From NCBI GenBank assembly GCA_021851335.1, contig JAJZEA010000003.1:1-64000 (forward strand): DNA of 64,000 nt, given 5' to 3'. Positions within the stretch are counted from its first letter, which is position 1. Each line of letters starts with the position of its first letter. Positions 8,656 to 16,776 of the stretch are shown one piece after another. Under the pieces are notes generated by a model. The model was not told where the DNA came from. It did not search any database and saw nothing but the letters and a program-made list of their open reading frames with translations. The position numbers and the translations under genes were made by a program. The DNA comes from Acidobacteriota bacterium. GTDB taxonomy: Bacteria > Acidobacteriota > Terriglobia > Terriglobales > Acidobacteriaceae.

Positions 8656-9861
8656 TCATTGTGAGGCAAGTATCTGCAGGACGTGGCGGACGATGATGAG
8701 ATCCTCGGCGGGAGCCAGCATGCGGACGAGAACGCGGGAGTCGTCTGCGGAGATGCGATGCGGATCGTGAGCAGCGTTGCGTGCCTGATCGAGTTTGATG
8801 CCGAGCGCATCGAGGCCGCGGCAGACCTCGGCGCGGGTGGCGCTGTCGTGCTGACCGATGCCGCCGGTGAAGACGAGCATGTCGAGTCCGCCGAGTTGTG
8901 CGATGTAGGCACCGATGAATCTGCGGATGGAGGTGGTGAAGAGATCGACGGCCAGTCGTGCGGCTGCGCTTCCGGCGGCGATGGCGTTGCGCAGCGCGCG
9001 CATATCGCTCGAAACTCCGCTGACGCCGAGCAGGCCGGATTCGCGATTGACTGTTTGTTCGAGAGCATCGGCGGCAGCGGAAGTGTCTGGATGGGAGTCG
9101 GCAAGCTGGCGCAGAAGAAACAGCAGGACACCGGGATCGATGTCGCCGGTGCGTGTGGCGGAGATGAGGCCGCCTGTGGGTGTGAGGCCCATGGAGGTAT
9201 CGACGGAGCGCCCGTTGTGGATGGCGGTGATGCTGGAGCCGTTGCCGAGGTGGGCGACGATGAGCCTCTGGGGAATATGCGGAGCGAGCTGGTCAACGAT
9301 GGATTCGTAGGAAAGGCCGTGGGCGCCGTAGCGATGGACGCCGAGCGCGCTGAAGCGCTCCGGAATGGGCAGCGAGCGGGATGCGAGCGGAAGGTCGCGA
9401 TGAAACCAACTGTCCAGCACAATGAAGTTGGGTACATCGGGGTAAGCGGCCAGCGTGTGGCGGAGGATGTGAAGCGCCGGTGGGGTATGGAGCGGGGCGA
9501 AGTGAAGATAGCGCTCCAGAGTCGCGAGCAGTGAAGGCGTGACGCGCTGATTTTCTGTGATTTCGGGGCTGCTGCACACCATGCGATGACCGATGGCGGC
9601 GGGAGGCGGAAGCTCAGGATGGCGGGCAAGCAGGCGGGTGATGAGCGAGAAACCCTCTGCGGCGTCGGCGATTTCAATCTGCTGGTCGGAGAGTGTCGAT
9701 TCGGATGCATTGCGCAGCCAGCAGCGCCCTTGTCCGGCGGCTCCGATGCCTTCGACGGAACCGGAGGCAAGCAGGGCTTGTTGGTGGGCAGAGGCAGAAT
9801 AGATAGCGAACTTGATGGAGGATGAGCCTGCGTTGAGGACAAGGATGGGCAGAGCGGTCAC
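8656..9861 (-). CDS. ackA: Acetate kinase
   Basis: A 401-residue cytosolic acetokinase-family enzyme (acetate + ATP to acetyl phosphate + ADP). It opens with LVLNAGSSSIKF, contains GHRMV, LDSWFHRDLP, AHLGNGSSITAI, SATRTGDIDPG and VFTGGIGQHDS, in the order and spacing of acetate kinases. Two details differ from the usual enzyme: the HG pair after GHRxV is replaced by CSSPE, and FDTAFH reads LDSWFH. The start is a GTG at 9861 that overlaps the stop of the upstream glycosyltransferase (GTGA), implying translational coupling. No phosphotransacetylase gene is adjacent. Propionate kinase activity is possible, as in other members. Confidence 0.92.
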   Translation of the reverse strand: MTALPILVLNAGSSSIKFAIYSASAHQQALLASGSVEGIGAAGQGRCWLRNASESTLSDQQIEIADAAEGFSLITRLLARHPELPPPAAIGHRMVCSSPEITENQRVTPSLLATLERYLHFAPLHTPPALHILRHTLAAYPDVPNFIVLDSWFHRDLPLASRSLPIPERFSALGVHRYGAHGLSYESIVDQLAPHIPQRLIVAHLGNGSSITAIHNGRSVDTSMGLTPTGGLISATRTGDIDPGVLLFLLRQLADSHPDTSAAADALEQTVNRESGLLGVSGVSSDMRALRNAIAAGSAAARLAVDLFTTSIRRFIGAYIAQLGGLDMLVFTGGIGQHDSATRAEVCRGLDALGIKLDQARNAAHDPHRISADDSRVLVRMLAPAEDLIIVRHVLQILASQ

Positions 9862-10733
9862 GGCCTGGATTTTTCTCCTGTGATGAGGGCAGCGTCGATG
9901 GGGCGGCGGATGCGGTCGAGGTTGCGTCGCTCCCAGATTTTGGCGTCGATGAGGAAGCGGAACCAGAAGGTCTGGAGCGTCCAGTAGATGAAGCCTTCCT
10001 TGCCGTCGAGGAAGCCGAGGCGCAGGAGATAGCGATAGCCGAAGAAGAGGAACGGCCGCACAAAAAGCGGCATGCGGTTGTAACGCTCCCGCAGGAAGCG
10101 CTTGCGTTGCGCGGGCGTGCCGAAGAGAGCCGGTTGGAGGCGATTGGCGGATTGCGCGGCAAAAAGCTCCTGCACTTCGCCATCGGCCCAGCGGTTGTGG
10201 CGCGCGGTCCACTCGGAGAGGCTCATGGCGATGTCGTCGATCATGGTGCCGCGCAACTGGCCGCTGGAGCCGGAGAGCAGGATGAAATGCTGGTCGTATT
10301 TGCGGTCTTCGCAGCGTCCGGCACCGCTCTGGAAGAGGCGCAAATGCCAAGTGGGACTCATGGCTCCGTGGCGCATGACGCGACCGAGGAAACGGACGTA
10401 GCGGGGGACGAAGTATCCGTTGTGAGGCGGTTGGTCAGGCAGGTCGAGAACGGACTGGACGAGTGTGTCGTCCATCACCTCATCGGCGTCGAGGTGAAGC
10501 TGCCAGGGATGGGAGATGGGCAGATTGTCGATGGCCCAGTTGCGCTGCGCGCCGTAGTGCTCGAAGGCGTGGGAGACGACCTGCGCGCCAAACGAGGCGG
10601 CGACCGATGCCGTCGAGTCCTTGCTGAACGAGTCCACGACGAAGATTTCGTCGGCGACTTTGCGCGCCTGTGCGAGGGTGGCGCCGAGGGTGTCCTCGGA
10701 GTTGAATGTGAGCACGATGACAGTGGGGCGCAT
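9858..10733 (-). CDS. Family 2 glycosyltransferase (WaaE/KdtX-like)
   Basis: A 291-residue GT-A fold glycosyltransferase. The N-terminus MRPTVIVLTFNSEDTLG, then DEIFVVDSFSKDST, HYGAQRNWAID and the metal-binding DxD in LHLDADEV match the WaaE-type branch that modifies lipopolysaccharide core. The C-terminal third holds aromatic and basic segments (RPFLFFGYRYLLRLGFLDGKEGF) that look membrane-associated. I start at the ATG before RPTVIV; an in-frame ATG 15 codons upstream (10778) would add a hydrophobic leader and cannot be excluded. The stop overlaps the ackA start, and an acyltransferase gene lies 57 bases upstream, suggesting surface glycan work within a mixed operon. Confidence 0.88.
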   Translation of the reverse strand: MRPTVIVLTFNSEDTLGATLAQARKVADEIFVVDSFSKDSTASVAASFGAQVVSHAFEHYGAQRNWAIDNLPISHPWQLHLDADEVMDDTLVQSVLDLPDQPPHNGYFVPRYVRFLGRVMRHGAMSPTWHLRLFQSGAGRCEDRKYDQHFILLSGSSGQLRGTMIDDIAMSLSEWTARHNRWADGEVQELFAAQSANRLQPALFGTPAQRKRFLRERYNRMPLFVRPFLFFGYRYLLRLGFLDGKEGFIYWTLQTFWFRFLIDAKIWERRNLDRIRRPIDAALITGEKSRP

Positions 10734-10790
10734 ACTGTGATGGTAGTACAGCAGAGATGAAGAGATGAGGAAAAGCAAAGAAAGATGGCC

Positions 10791-11897
10791 CTAAAAACGC
10801 GCTTTGAGTTTCAGGATCTGCGACTCGAAGCCATACCAGAGCGCAGAGGCGGCAAGGGTGGAAGCAATTACGCGCAGCAGTGTGATGAGCAGGTTTCCGG
10901 TGGTGCCCATCGAAGTGAAGCGCGCGTTGAAGGAGCCGAAATAGACGAAGACGAGGATGTGGATCATGTAAAGGCCGTAGCTGATGGTGCCGTAAAAGGC
11001 CAGCGGTCCGCGGCGCAGCGGAGCCAGCAGACGCGCGCCGCCTGCGGCGATGGCGATGAGGAGGACACCGGCGAAGAGCAGAGCAAGAGCGGAATCGAGG
11101 AAAGCAGTTCCGGCGGCGATGGTGGCCGTGGCCAGCCAACCCAGAATGGCCGCGGAGATGCCGAGGATGAGCCATCGCTTGCGGCTCCAGCCGAGGGTGA
11201 GCAGCGCGACGGCAAGCAGGCTGCCGAGCGCGATGCCATCGAGGTGAATGAGCGTATGCGTGCTGGTGAGCCAGTGGGGATGGAGGATGCGCAGCGCGGG
11301 CGAGAGGAGGAGCAGCGCGCCGAGGACCAGGCTGAGCACCAGGCGGCGCGCGCCAAGCAGCCAGACCAGCGGCGCCCAGAGCAGGTAATACTGCTCCTCG
11401 ATGGCGAGCGACCAGGTGGGGCCAAGCGTGCCGGGCAGCGGAGTGTGGCGCAGATTCTGAAGGAAGAGCGCGTAGGCGGCGAGGGTGCGCCAGTGGGTCT
11501 GGTGGGCGAGCGTGTCGCCGAGGAACCAAACGGGGACCGAATAGCAGATAGCGAGCAGCAGCAGATAGACGGGCCAGATGCGCAGCGCGCGGCGAGCGTA
11601 AAAGTTGCGGAAGTAGTGCGGGCGTTCGCGCGATTCGAGCAGGATGGCGGTGATGAGGAATCCGGAGAGAACGAAGAAGAGGTTGACGCCGGCCCATCCC
11701 CAGAGCGAGACGCTGTAGAGCGGCGTGCCGACGAGCAGAGGATGGCAGTGGTAGAGGACGACAGCGAGGACGGCGATGCCGCGCAGTCCCTGCAACTCCG
11801 GCAGATAACGCGGCAGCCAGGCGGGACGGGTGGCTGGGGAATCTGCAGAGGGCGTAGCGGAAGCTCCGGCAAGGTTGGAGATGCCAGCGGTGTTCAC
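10791..11897 (-). CDS. Acyltransferase 3 family membrane protein
   Basis: A 368-residue inner-membrane protein with about ten helices. The signature LPELQGLRGIAVLAVVLYHC and GWAGVNLFFVLSGFLIT near the N-terminus define the acyltransferase 3 (OafA/NodX-like) family, which O-acylates surface polysaccharides, peptidoglycan or lipids. Later motifs PTWSLAIEEQYYLLWA and FYGTISYGLYMIH fit. The start is a GTG at 11897, 2 bases after the proC stop, so coupling is likely. The acceptor is unknown; the neighbouring glycosyltransferase hints at a surface glycan. Confidence 0.92.
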   Translation of the reverse strand: MNTAGISNLAGASATPSADSPATRPAWLPRYLPELQGLRGIAVLAVVLYHCHPLLVGTPLYSVSLWGWAGVNLFFVLSGFLITAILLESRERPHYFRNFYARRALRIWPVYLLLLAICYSVPVWFLGDTLAHQTHWRTLAAYALFLQNLRHTPLPGTLGPTWSLAIEEQYYLLWAPLVWLLGARRLVLSLVLGALLLLSPALRILHPHWLTSTHTLIHLDGIALGSLLAVALLTLGWSRKRWLILGISAAILGWLATATIAAGTAFLDSALALLFAGVLLIAIAAGGARLLAPLRRGPLAFYGTISYGLYMIHILVFVYFGSFNARFTSMGTTGNLLITLLRVIASTLAASALWYGFESQILKLKARF

Positions 11898-11899
11898 GC

Positions 11900-12748
11900 T
11901 CAGCCTGCGGCGAGTTCTTTGGCGCGTTGGGTGGCGCGCATGACGGCTTTGATGAGGGTGACGCGGAGGCCACCTTCTTCGAGTTCGAGGATGCCGTCGA
12001 TAGTGCAGCCGGCAGGGGTGGTGACGGCGTCTTTGAGCAGGGCGGGATGATAGCCGGTGTCGAGCACCATTTTGGCAGCGCCGAAGGTGGTTTGCGCAGC
12101 CAGGAGGGTGGCGGTGTCACGGGGTAGTCCGACCTTGACGCCGGCCTCGGCCAGCGATTCCAGGATGATGTAGATGAATGCCGGGCCGGAAGCAGAGAGG
12201 CCGGTGACGGCGTCCATGTGTTTTTCGTCCACGGTGACGGTGCGTCCGACGGTCTCAAAGATGCGCCGAGCGAGTTCCATGTGGGTGTCGGTGACGAAAC
12301 GTCCGCGGCAGAGACCGGCGACTCCAGCGCCGAGCGCCGAAGGCGTGTTGGGCATGGCGCGGATGACAGGAATCTCGATGCCGGCAGCTTCTTCCATGGA
12401 AGCGGTTTTGACGGAGGCGGCGAAGCTGACGATGGTCTTCTGTGGCGTGAGCGCGGGACGAATCTGCGCGATGATCTCCGGCACCTGAAAAGGCTTGACG
12501 CCGAGCAGAATGAGATCGGATTTTCGGGCAGCCTCAAGGTTGTCGGTGGAGACATCGATGCTCCACTGAGTGGAGAGAGCCGCTGCGCGCTCCGGATGGG
12601 CGACGGTGGCGTGAATCTGGTCGGGGGCGAAGAGATTCTGCTTGAGGAAGGCCTGAAGCAGGATGCCGCCCATCTTGCCGGTGCCAAGCACGGCGACGTG
12701 GATGTTGGGCAGTTGAGCGGGAGCGGAGTGGAGTTCGAGGTCGGACAT
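11900..12748 (-). CDS. proC: Pyrroline-5-carboxylate reductase
   Basis: A 282-residue cytosolic enzyme that catalyses the last step of proline biosynthesis, NAD(P)H-dependent reduction of 1-pyrroline-5-carboxylate. The N-terminal Rossmann motif HVAVLGTGKMGG follows a short extension. VIRAMPNTPSALGAG and the C-terminal signature near TTPAGCTIDGILELEEGGLR are characteristic. Length is close to the usual 270-280. It lies between a phospholipid-synthesis gene 32 bases upstream and the acyltransferase gene 2 bases downstream. Confidence 0.96.
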   Translation of the reverse strand: MSDLELHSAPAQLPNIHVAVLGTGKMGGILLQAFLKQNLFAPDQIHATVAHPERAAALSTQWSIDVSTDNLEAARKSDLILLGVKPFQVPEIIAQIRPALTPQKTIVSFAASVKTASMEEAAGIEIPVIRAMPNTPSALGAGVAGLCRGRFVTDTHMELARRIFETVGRTVTVDEKHMDAVTGLSASGPAFIYIILESLAEAGVKVGLPRDTATLLAAQTTFGAAKMVLDTGYHPALLKDAVTTPAGCTIDGILELEEGGLRVTLIKAVMRATQRAKELAAG

Positions 12749-12780
12749 GGGAGTTCCTTGAGCGCCGGATGCAGGAGGAT

Positions 12781-13413
12781 TCAGGCGATGGGCGGCATCA
12801 TGCGCGTCTGGGAGTGAGTGTAGGTGATGCGATTGATGACGGTGATGGTGGAGAGAACGGCAAGCACCCAGAGGACGGGAGCCATGACTCCCCAGCGATG
12901 GAAGAGCGCGCCGAGAATGATGAGCACGATGCGCTCCGGACGCTCCATGAACCCGACTTTGCAGGAGCCGATGAGCGCTTCAGCGCGGGCGCGGGTGTAG
13001 CTGACCATGAGCGAGGTGACCATGACGAAGGCGACGAGGAAGACATAGCGAAGGTGGTTGATGCGCGCGTAGTAGATGATGAGTCCGAAGAAGAGCACGA
13101 CGTCGGAGTATCGATCCATGACGGAGTCGAAGAAGGCTCCGAAGACGGTGACCTGGTTGGTCTTGCGGGCGACGCGGCCGTCGACCATGTCAAAGATGCC
13201 GGCACCGATGATGACCAGGCCCGCATAGAGAAACATGCGCACGGAGTTGTACGAGTTTGCGCGGCCGAAGAAGACAGCGGCGACGATGTTGATGACGAGT
13301 CCGATGAACGTGAGTGCGTTGGGCGAGATGCGCGTGAGGGAGAGGCCATGCACGATGCGATCCAGCAGCCATCCGCAGGCGCGACCAAAGGCGCTGGTCC
13401 ATGTAGTGGCCAT
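12781..13413 (-). CDS. CDP-alcohol phosphatidyltransferase
   Basis: A 210-residue membrane enzyme with about six helices. The family signature is complete in DMVDGRVARKT followed by FGAFFDSVMD, supplying the four metal-binding aspartates of the D-x2-DG-x2-AR-x8-G-x3-D-x3-D pattern. It transfers a phosphatidyl group from CDP-diacylglycerol to an alcohol. The sequence resembles the phosphatidylinositol-phosphate or phosphatidylglycerophosphate synthase type, but the acceptor cannot be fixed by eye. It starts 2 bases after greA, and proC follows 32 bases after its stop. Confidence 0.9.
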   Translation of the reverse strand: MATTWTSAFGRACGWLLDRIVHGLSLTRISPNALTFIGLVINIVAAVFFGRANSYNSVRMFLYAGLVIIGAGIFDMVDGRVARKTNQVTVFGAFFDSVMDRYSDVVLFFGLIIYYARINHLRYVFLVAFVMVTSLMVSYTRARAEALIGSCKVGFMERPERIVLIILGALFHRWGVMAPVLWVLAVLSTITVINRITYTHSQTRMMPPIA

Positions 13414-13415
13414 GA

Positions 13416-13910
13416 TTACTGCTCCGAGCCAGAGCTGGCTGCGGCTTCATCGTGGATGGTGATGAGTTTGAGCACTTCCATCTCGCGTTTGCCGTTGGGT
13501 GTGACGATGGTGGCGACGTCGCCAACTTGTTTCCCGATCAGACCGCGACCGATGGGCGACGTCGTCGAGATCAAGCCTTTGGCGACATCGGATTCTTCGC
13601 TGGTGACGAGCTTGTAGACGATCTCTTCTTCTTTGGAGGAATCAAAGACGGTGACCGTGGATCCGAAGGCGGCGCGGTCGTGAGGAATGTTGGCCAGATT
13701 GACGAGCGACAACTCGGCCATGCGTTTCTTCATTTGCCCGAGGCGCGCGTTGACGTACTCCTGACGCTGCTTGGCCATGTGATACTCGGCGTTTTCAGAA
13801 AGATCGCCAAGCGCGACAGCTTTCTTGATTTCTGCGGGGAGTTCATGCGCCAGCTCATGCTCTAGCTTTTGAATTTCTTCGAGGAGCTGCTTTTTAATGT
13901 GTTCGGTCAT
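13416..13910 (-). CDS. greA: Transcription elongation factor GreA
   Basis: A 164-residue factor that binds the RNA polymerase secondary channel and stimulates cleavage of backtracked RNA. The N-terminal coiled coil (about 1-75; KKQLLEEIQKLEHELAHELP, then the AEYHMAKQRQ region with acidic tip residues DLSENAEY) and the C-terminal FKBP-like domain (SPIGRGLIGKQVGD) are both present. It is the first gene of a minus-strand run extending to ctaA; a promoter probably lies in 13911-14060, where I saw no clear consensus. Confidence 0.97.
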   Translation of the reverse strand: MTEHIKKQLLEEIQKLEHELAHELPAEIKKAVALGDLSENAEYHMAKQRQEYVNARLGQMKKRMAELSLVNLANIPHDRAAFGSTVTVFDSSKEEEIVYKLVTSEESDVAKGLISTTSPIGRGLIGKQVGDVATIVTPNGKREMEVLKLITIHDEAAASSGSEQ

Positions 13911-14060
13911 TGCGATCCGTGTGAGCGGGTAAAACTGGATTGCGTCTGCCGAAAGCGGCGGCGAAGCACGTATGACCGCAAAGGGCGACGGCCAGACCCG
14001 CAGGAGAATTGGGTAAAGCCTTGAAACCTTGATTATACGACGGCGGGCAGGCGAGGGAGT

Positions 14061-14621
14061 TCAGCTTTGGAAGAGTGAGTGCTGAAGGGCTGAAGGATCG
14101 AGTGAATCTGGAGCCTCCGGTGCGTCTGGAGGGGTATTGACGGCTTGTGGATGGTCAAGAAACGACTGAAGAATGAGGGTTGCGGCGACTTGATCGACCA
14201 GGCGTGCGTGCTGCGGACGCTTCTTGCCGGAGGCGTAGAGGATGGCGTGAGCCTCCTGCGTGGTGAGCCGCTCGTCCCACAGGCGCACCGGGAGGCCGGA
14301 GTATTCGGCGAGCTGGGCGGCGAAGCGGCGAACGCGTTCGGTTTGAGCGCTGGATTCTCCGGAGAGTCGAAGGGGTAGCCCGACGAGGAACTCGGTGCAG
14401 CCATGTTGCCGCGCCAGCCGGCTGAGCGAGCGGAGATCTTCGCGGGGATTGGCTTTGCGCATGACGGTGAGCAGGGGCTGCGCGGTGAGTCCGAGAGGGT
14501 CGGAGATGGCGACGCCGATGCGCTTGGTGCCTGCGTCGAGTGCGAGATAGCGAGCCGAGCTGCGACGCGGGGGAGGGCTGAATTCAGCGGAGGGCGCGAG
14601 ATTGGAGGCAGTGTCGTCCAC
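14061..14621 (-). CDS. ruvX: Putative pre-16S rRNA nuclease / Holliday junction resolvase YqgF
   Basis: A 186-residue RNase H-fold protein. Family motifs are LALDAGTKRIGVAI with catalytic D29, FLVGLPLRLSG, LWDERLTTQEA and LVDQVAATLILQSFL, supplying the conserved acidic residues. YqgF proteins mature the 5' end of 16S rRNA and were also proposed as resolvases. N- and C-terminal extensions rich in Pro/Ser/Ala are longer than usual (typical length about 140). The gene is divergent from mltG, the same neighbourhood seen in other bacteria where ruvX and mltG lie near each other. Confidence 0.93.
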   Translation of the reverse strand: MDDTASNLAPSAEFSPPPRRSSARYLALDAGTKRIGVAISDPLGLTAQPLLTVMRKANPREDLRSLSRLARQHGCTEFLVGLPLRLSGESSAQTERVRRFAAQLAEYSGLPVRLWDERLTTQEAHAILYASGKKRPQHARLVDQVAATLILQSFLDHPQAVNTPPDAPEAPDSLDPSALQHSLFQS

Positions 14622-14774
14622 TCACACCCAGTATACGGTGCGGGCACATGGGCTGCGGTGTGTTGCACAAACGTTACAATGGGGAAGGATTCTGGCGGAA
14701 ACATTGGGTGGCAAAGTCGTGGACGCATCCGCGCGCAAGGGCGCGGAGTGTCGACTGGTGGAGACGAGCGGTTG

Positions 14775-15818
14775 ATGGCAAGGAGACGCAGGCAGCGCAG
14801 GTTGGGTGCGATGGCGGTCGGGTGGATCGCAGTGGCGCTGCTGGCGATGTTGTCGGTCTGGTTCTTTGTGGTTCCGGCGCAACCGGCGCAACCTGTCTTT
14901 GTGGAGATTGCTCCGGGCAGCTCTGCGACGAAGATCGCAGGCGCGCTGGAAGAGGCTGGAGTGGTGCGCAGCCGCTGGGCGTTTGTGGCGATGCACCTGT
15001 GGCGGCACAGGCGGCTGAAGGCTGGCGAATATCGGTTTGAGCGGTTGGCGACGCTGGGTGAAGTGTATGGCCGCATTGCGCGGGGTGATGTTTTCACCAT
15101 CGCTGTAACGATTCCGGAGGGGATGGATCGACAGCAGATTGGCGAAAAGTTCGCTCGAGCCGGGCTGGGAACCGAGGAGGGTTTTCTGGAGGCGACACGA
15201 ACCGAGGTCAGCCGCATCCATGATCTGGACCCTGAGGCTGCGAATCTGGAGGGATATCTGTTTCCGAGTACGTATCGATTTGGTCGGCGAGCAACGGACG
15301 CAGAGATGGTGGATGCGATGGTGCAGCAGTTTCACCGGGAGGCAAAGAGCCTGGATTTGACGGAGCATGTGCATGAGGTGGTGACGCTGGCATCGATTGT
15401 GGAAAAAGAGACGGCGGTGAGCGAAGAGCGTCCGATGGTGGCCAGTGTGCTGGTGAATCGACTGGCAAAGGGGATGCCGTTGATGACGGATCCGGCGGTG
15501 ATCTATGGGCTGCGCGAGCGGAACGAGTGGCGCGGTACGATTTATGCTTCGGACTTGAGTGATGCGAGCCGCGACACGCCGTATAACACCTATCGTCATA
15601 GGGGCTTGCCGCCCGGGCCGATCTCGAATCCGGGGCTGGATTCTCTGCGCGCTGCGATGCATCCGGCGAAGTCGGATTACATCTACTTTGTAGCGGCGGG
15701 GGATGATCCGCAGGGGCGGTCGCTGTTTGCATCGACTCTGGAAGAGCATCAGAAGAACGTGGCGATCTATCGCAAAGCCAAGGGACGCGAGATGAGCAAG
15801 CAGGCGGGTTCGCAATGA
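14775..15818 (+). CDS. mltG: Endolytic murein transglycosylase MltG
   Basis: A 347-residue inner-membrane-anchored lytic transglycosylase that cleaves nascent peptidoglycan strands. One N-terminal helix (about 12-34) follows a basic start MARRRRQRR. A LysM-like region precedes the YceG domain, with LEGYLFPSTY, the catalytic glutamate E210 in ASIVEKET, and the terminal signature RHRGLPPGPISNPGLDSLRAA. The open frame extends upstream past the ruvX start, but the ATG at 14775 places the basic-plus-helix anchor at the true N-terminus. Its stop overlaps the next gene by 4 bases (ATGA). Confidence 0.95.
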   Translation: MARRRRQRRLGAMAVGWIAVALLAMLSVWFFVVPAQPAQPVFVEIAPGSSATKIAGALEEAGVVRSRWAFVAMHLWRHRRLKAGEYRFERLATLGEVYGRIARGDVFTIAVTIPEGMDRQQIGEKFARAGLGTEEGFLEATRTEVSRIHDLDPEAANLEGYLFPSTYRFGRRATDAEMVDAMVQQFHREAKSLDLTEHVHEVVTLASIVEKETAVSEERPMVASVLVNRLAKGMPLMTDPAVIYGLRERNEWRGTIYASDLSDASRDTPYNTYRHRGLPPGPISNPGLDSLRAAMHPAKSDYIYFVAAGDDPQGRSLFASTLEEHQKNVAIYRKAKGREMSKQAGSQ

Positions 15819-16729
15819 GCCAAAGCATTGGAGTACGACGTGTGACAGGCTCGATGGCATTGGCCGTCTGGATGGTGTTGCCGTGGCTGACGGGCTGCGT
15901 GAGTTTGTTTACGTCAAAACGCCGACTGCCGGTGCCTGAGACGCCCGCGGTGGTGCAGACGGTGACGGCGGATCAACTGGTGGAGCGGTTGAACAAGCAG
16001 TGGGCAAGCTTTCAGAGTATGACGGCGAGCGTGGATATTGTGGCCAGTCACCTGAAGGAAAAACAGGGCGAGGCGACGGATTATCCAAGTTTCCATGCAA
16101 ATCTGCTGATGCGGAAGCCGGAGATGCTGCGCATCCTGGGCAAAGCACCCCTGGTGCAGACGGTCATGTTTGATCTGGGGAGCGATGGTCGGGAGTTTCG
16201 CTTGTCGGTGCCGCCGAAAAACAAGGCGTACGTGGGGAAAAGCCGCGAAACAGGGACATCGAAGAACTGGTATGAGAATCTGCGTCCGGGATTTCTGTTT
16301 CGCGCTTTTGTGGTGCGCGGCGTGGCCCAGGATGAGTACTACTCGGTGATTGCCGAGACGCTGACGGAAGAGGATTTGACCAAACGCCATCTGCTGGCCA
16401 AGCCGGAGTATGTCCTGAGTATCATGCGCCACGGAGCGGAACAGCACGGGTTGATTCCCGCGCGCGTGGTGCGCTTTGACCGGGTGACGCTGCGGCCGGT
16501 CGAGCAGGACATCTACGACGACCTGGGCAATCTGCAGACGCAGGTGATCTATGGGCAGTATCAGAGTTTTGACGGATCGATGTATCCGGGGACGATCTTC
16601 CTGAAGCGACCGGAAGAGGATTATCAGCTTGCGGTGACGGTGGAGCGGGTAACGATGAATCCAGCGTTGAGCGATGAGCAGTTTGAGGTGAAGTTTCCGC
16701 AAGGGGTGGCGCCGCAGCGGCTGAAGTGA
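15815..16729 (+). CDS. Lipoprotein, likely LolA/LolB-type fold
   Basis: A 304-residue protein with a signal peptide and lipobox LTGC at C28, so it is predicted to be lipid-anchored. The body (VERLNKQWASFQSMTASVDI, then many beta strands) resembles the half-barrel LolA/LolB or DUF4292 class of lipid- or lipoprotein-binding proteins; this is a fold-level inference from pattern, not a motif match. The gene overlaps mltG by 4 bases and is probably translationally coupled, hinting at a cell-envelope role such as outer-membrane lipoprotein handling. Confidence 0.82.
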   Translation: MSQSIGVRRVTGSMALAVWMVLPWLTGCVSLFTSKRRLPVPETPAVVQTVTADQLVERLNKQWASFQSMTASVDIVASHLKEKQGEATDYPSFHANLLMRKPEMLRILGKAPLVQTVMFDLGSDGREFRLSVPPKNKAYVGKSRETGTSKNWYENLRPGFLFRAFVVRGVAQDEYYSVIAETLTEEDLTKRHLLAKPEYVLSIMRHGAEQHGLIPARVVRFDRVTLRPVEQDIYDDLGNLQTQVIYGQYQSFDGSMYPGTIFLKRPEEDYQLAVTVERVTMNPALSDEQFEVKFPQGVAPQRLK

Positions 16730-16776
16730 GAGCGCGCGGAGGCGGAACCGGATGTGCCGTGAAGGCTCGACAAGAG

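Noticed and set aside
10480-12687. Minus-strand open frame of 735 codons
   Set aside because: It runs through glycosyltransferase, acyltransferase and proC in another frame. Its product is low-complexity Ser/Arg/Pro/Ala sequence typical of shadow frames in GC-rich DNA.
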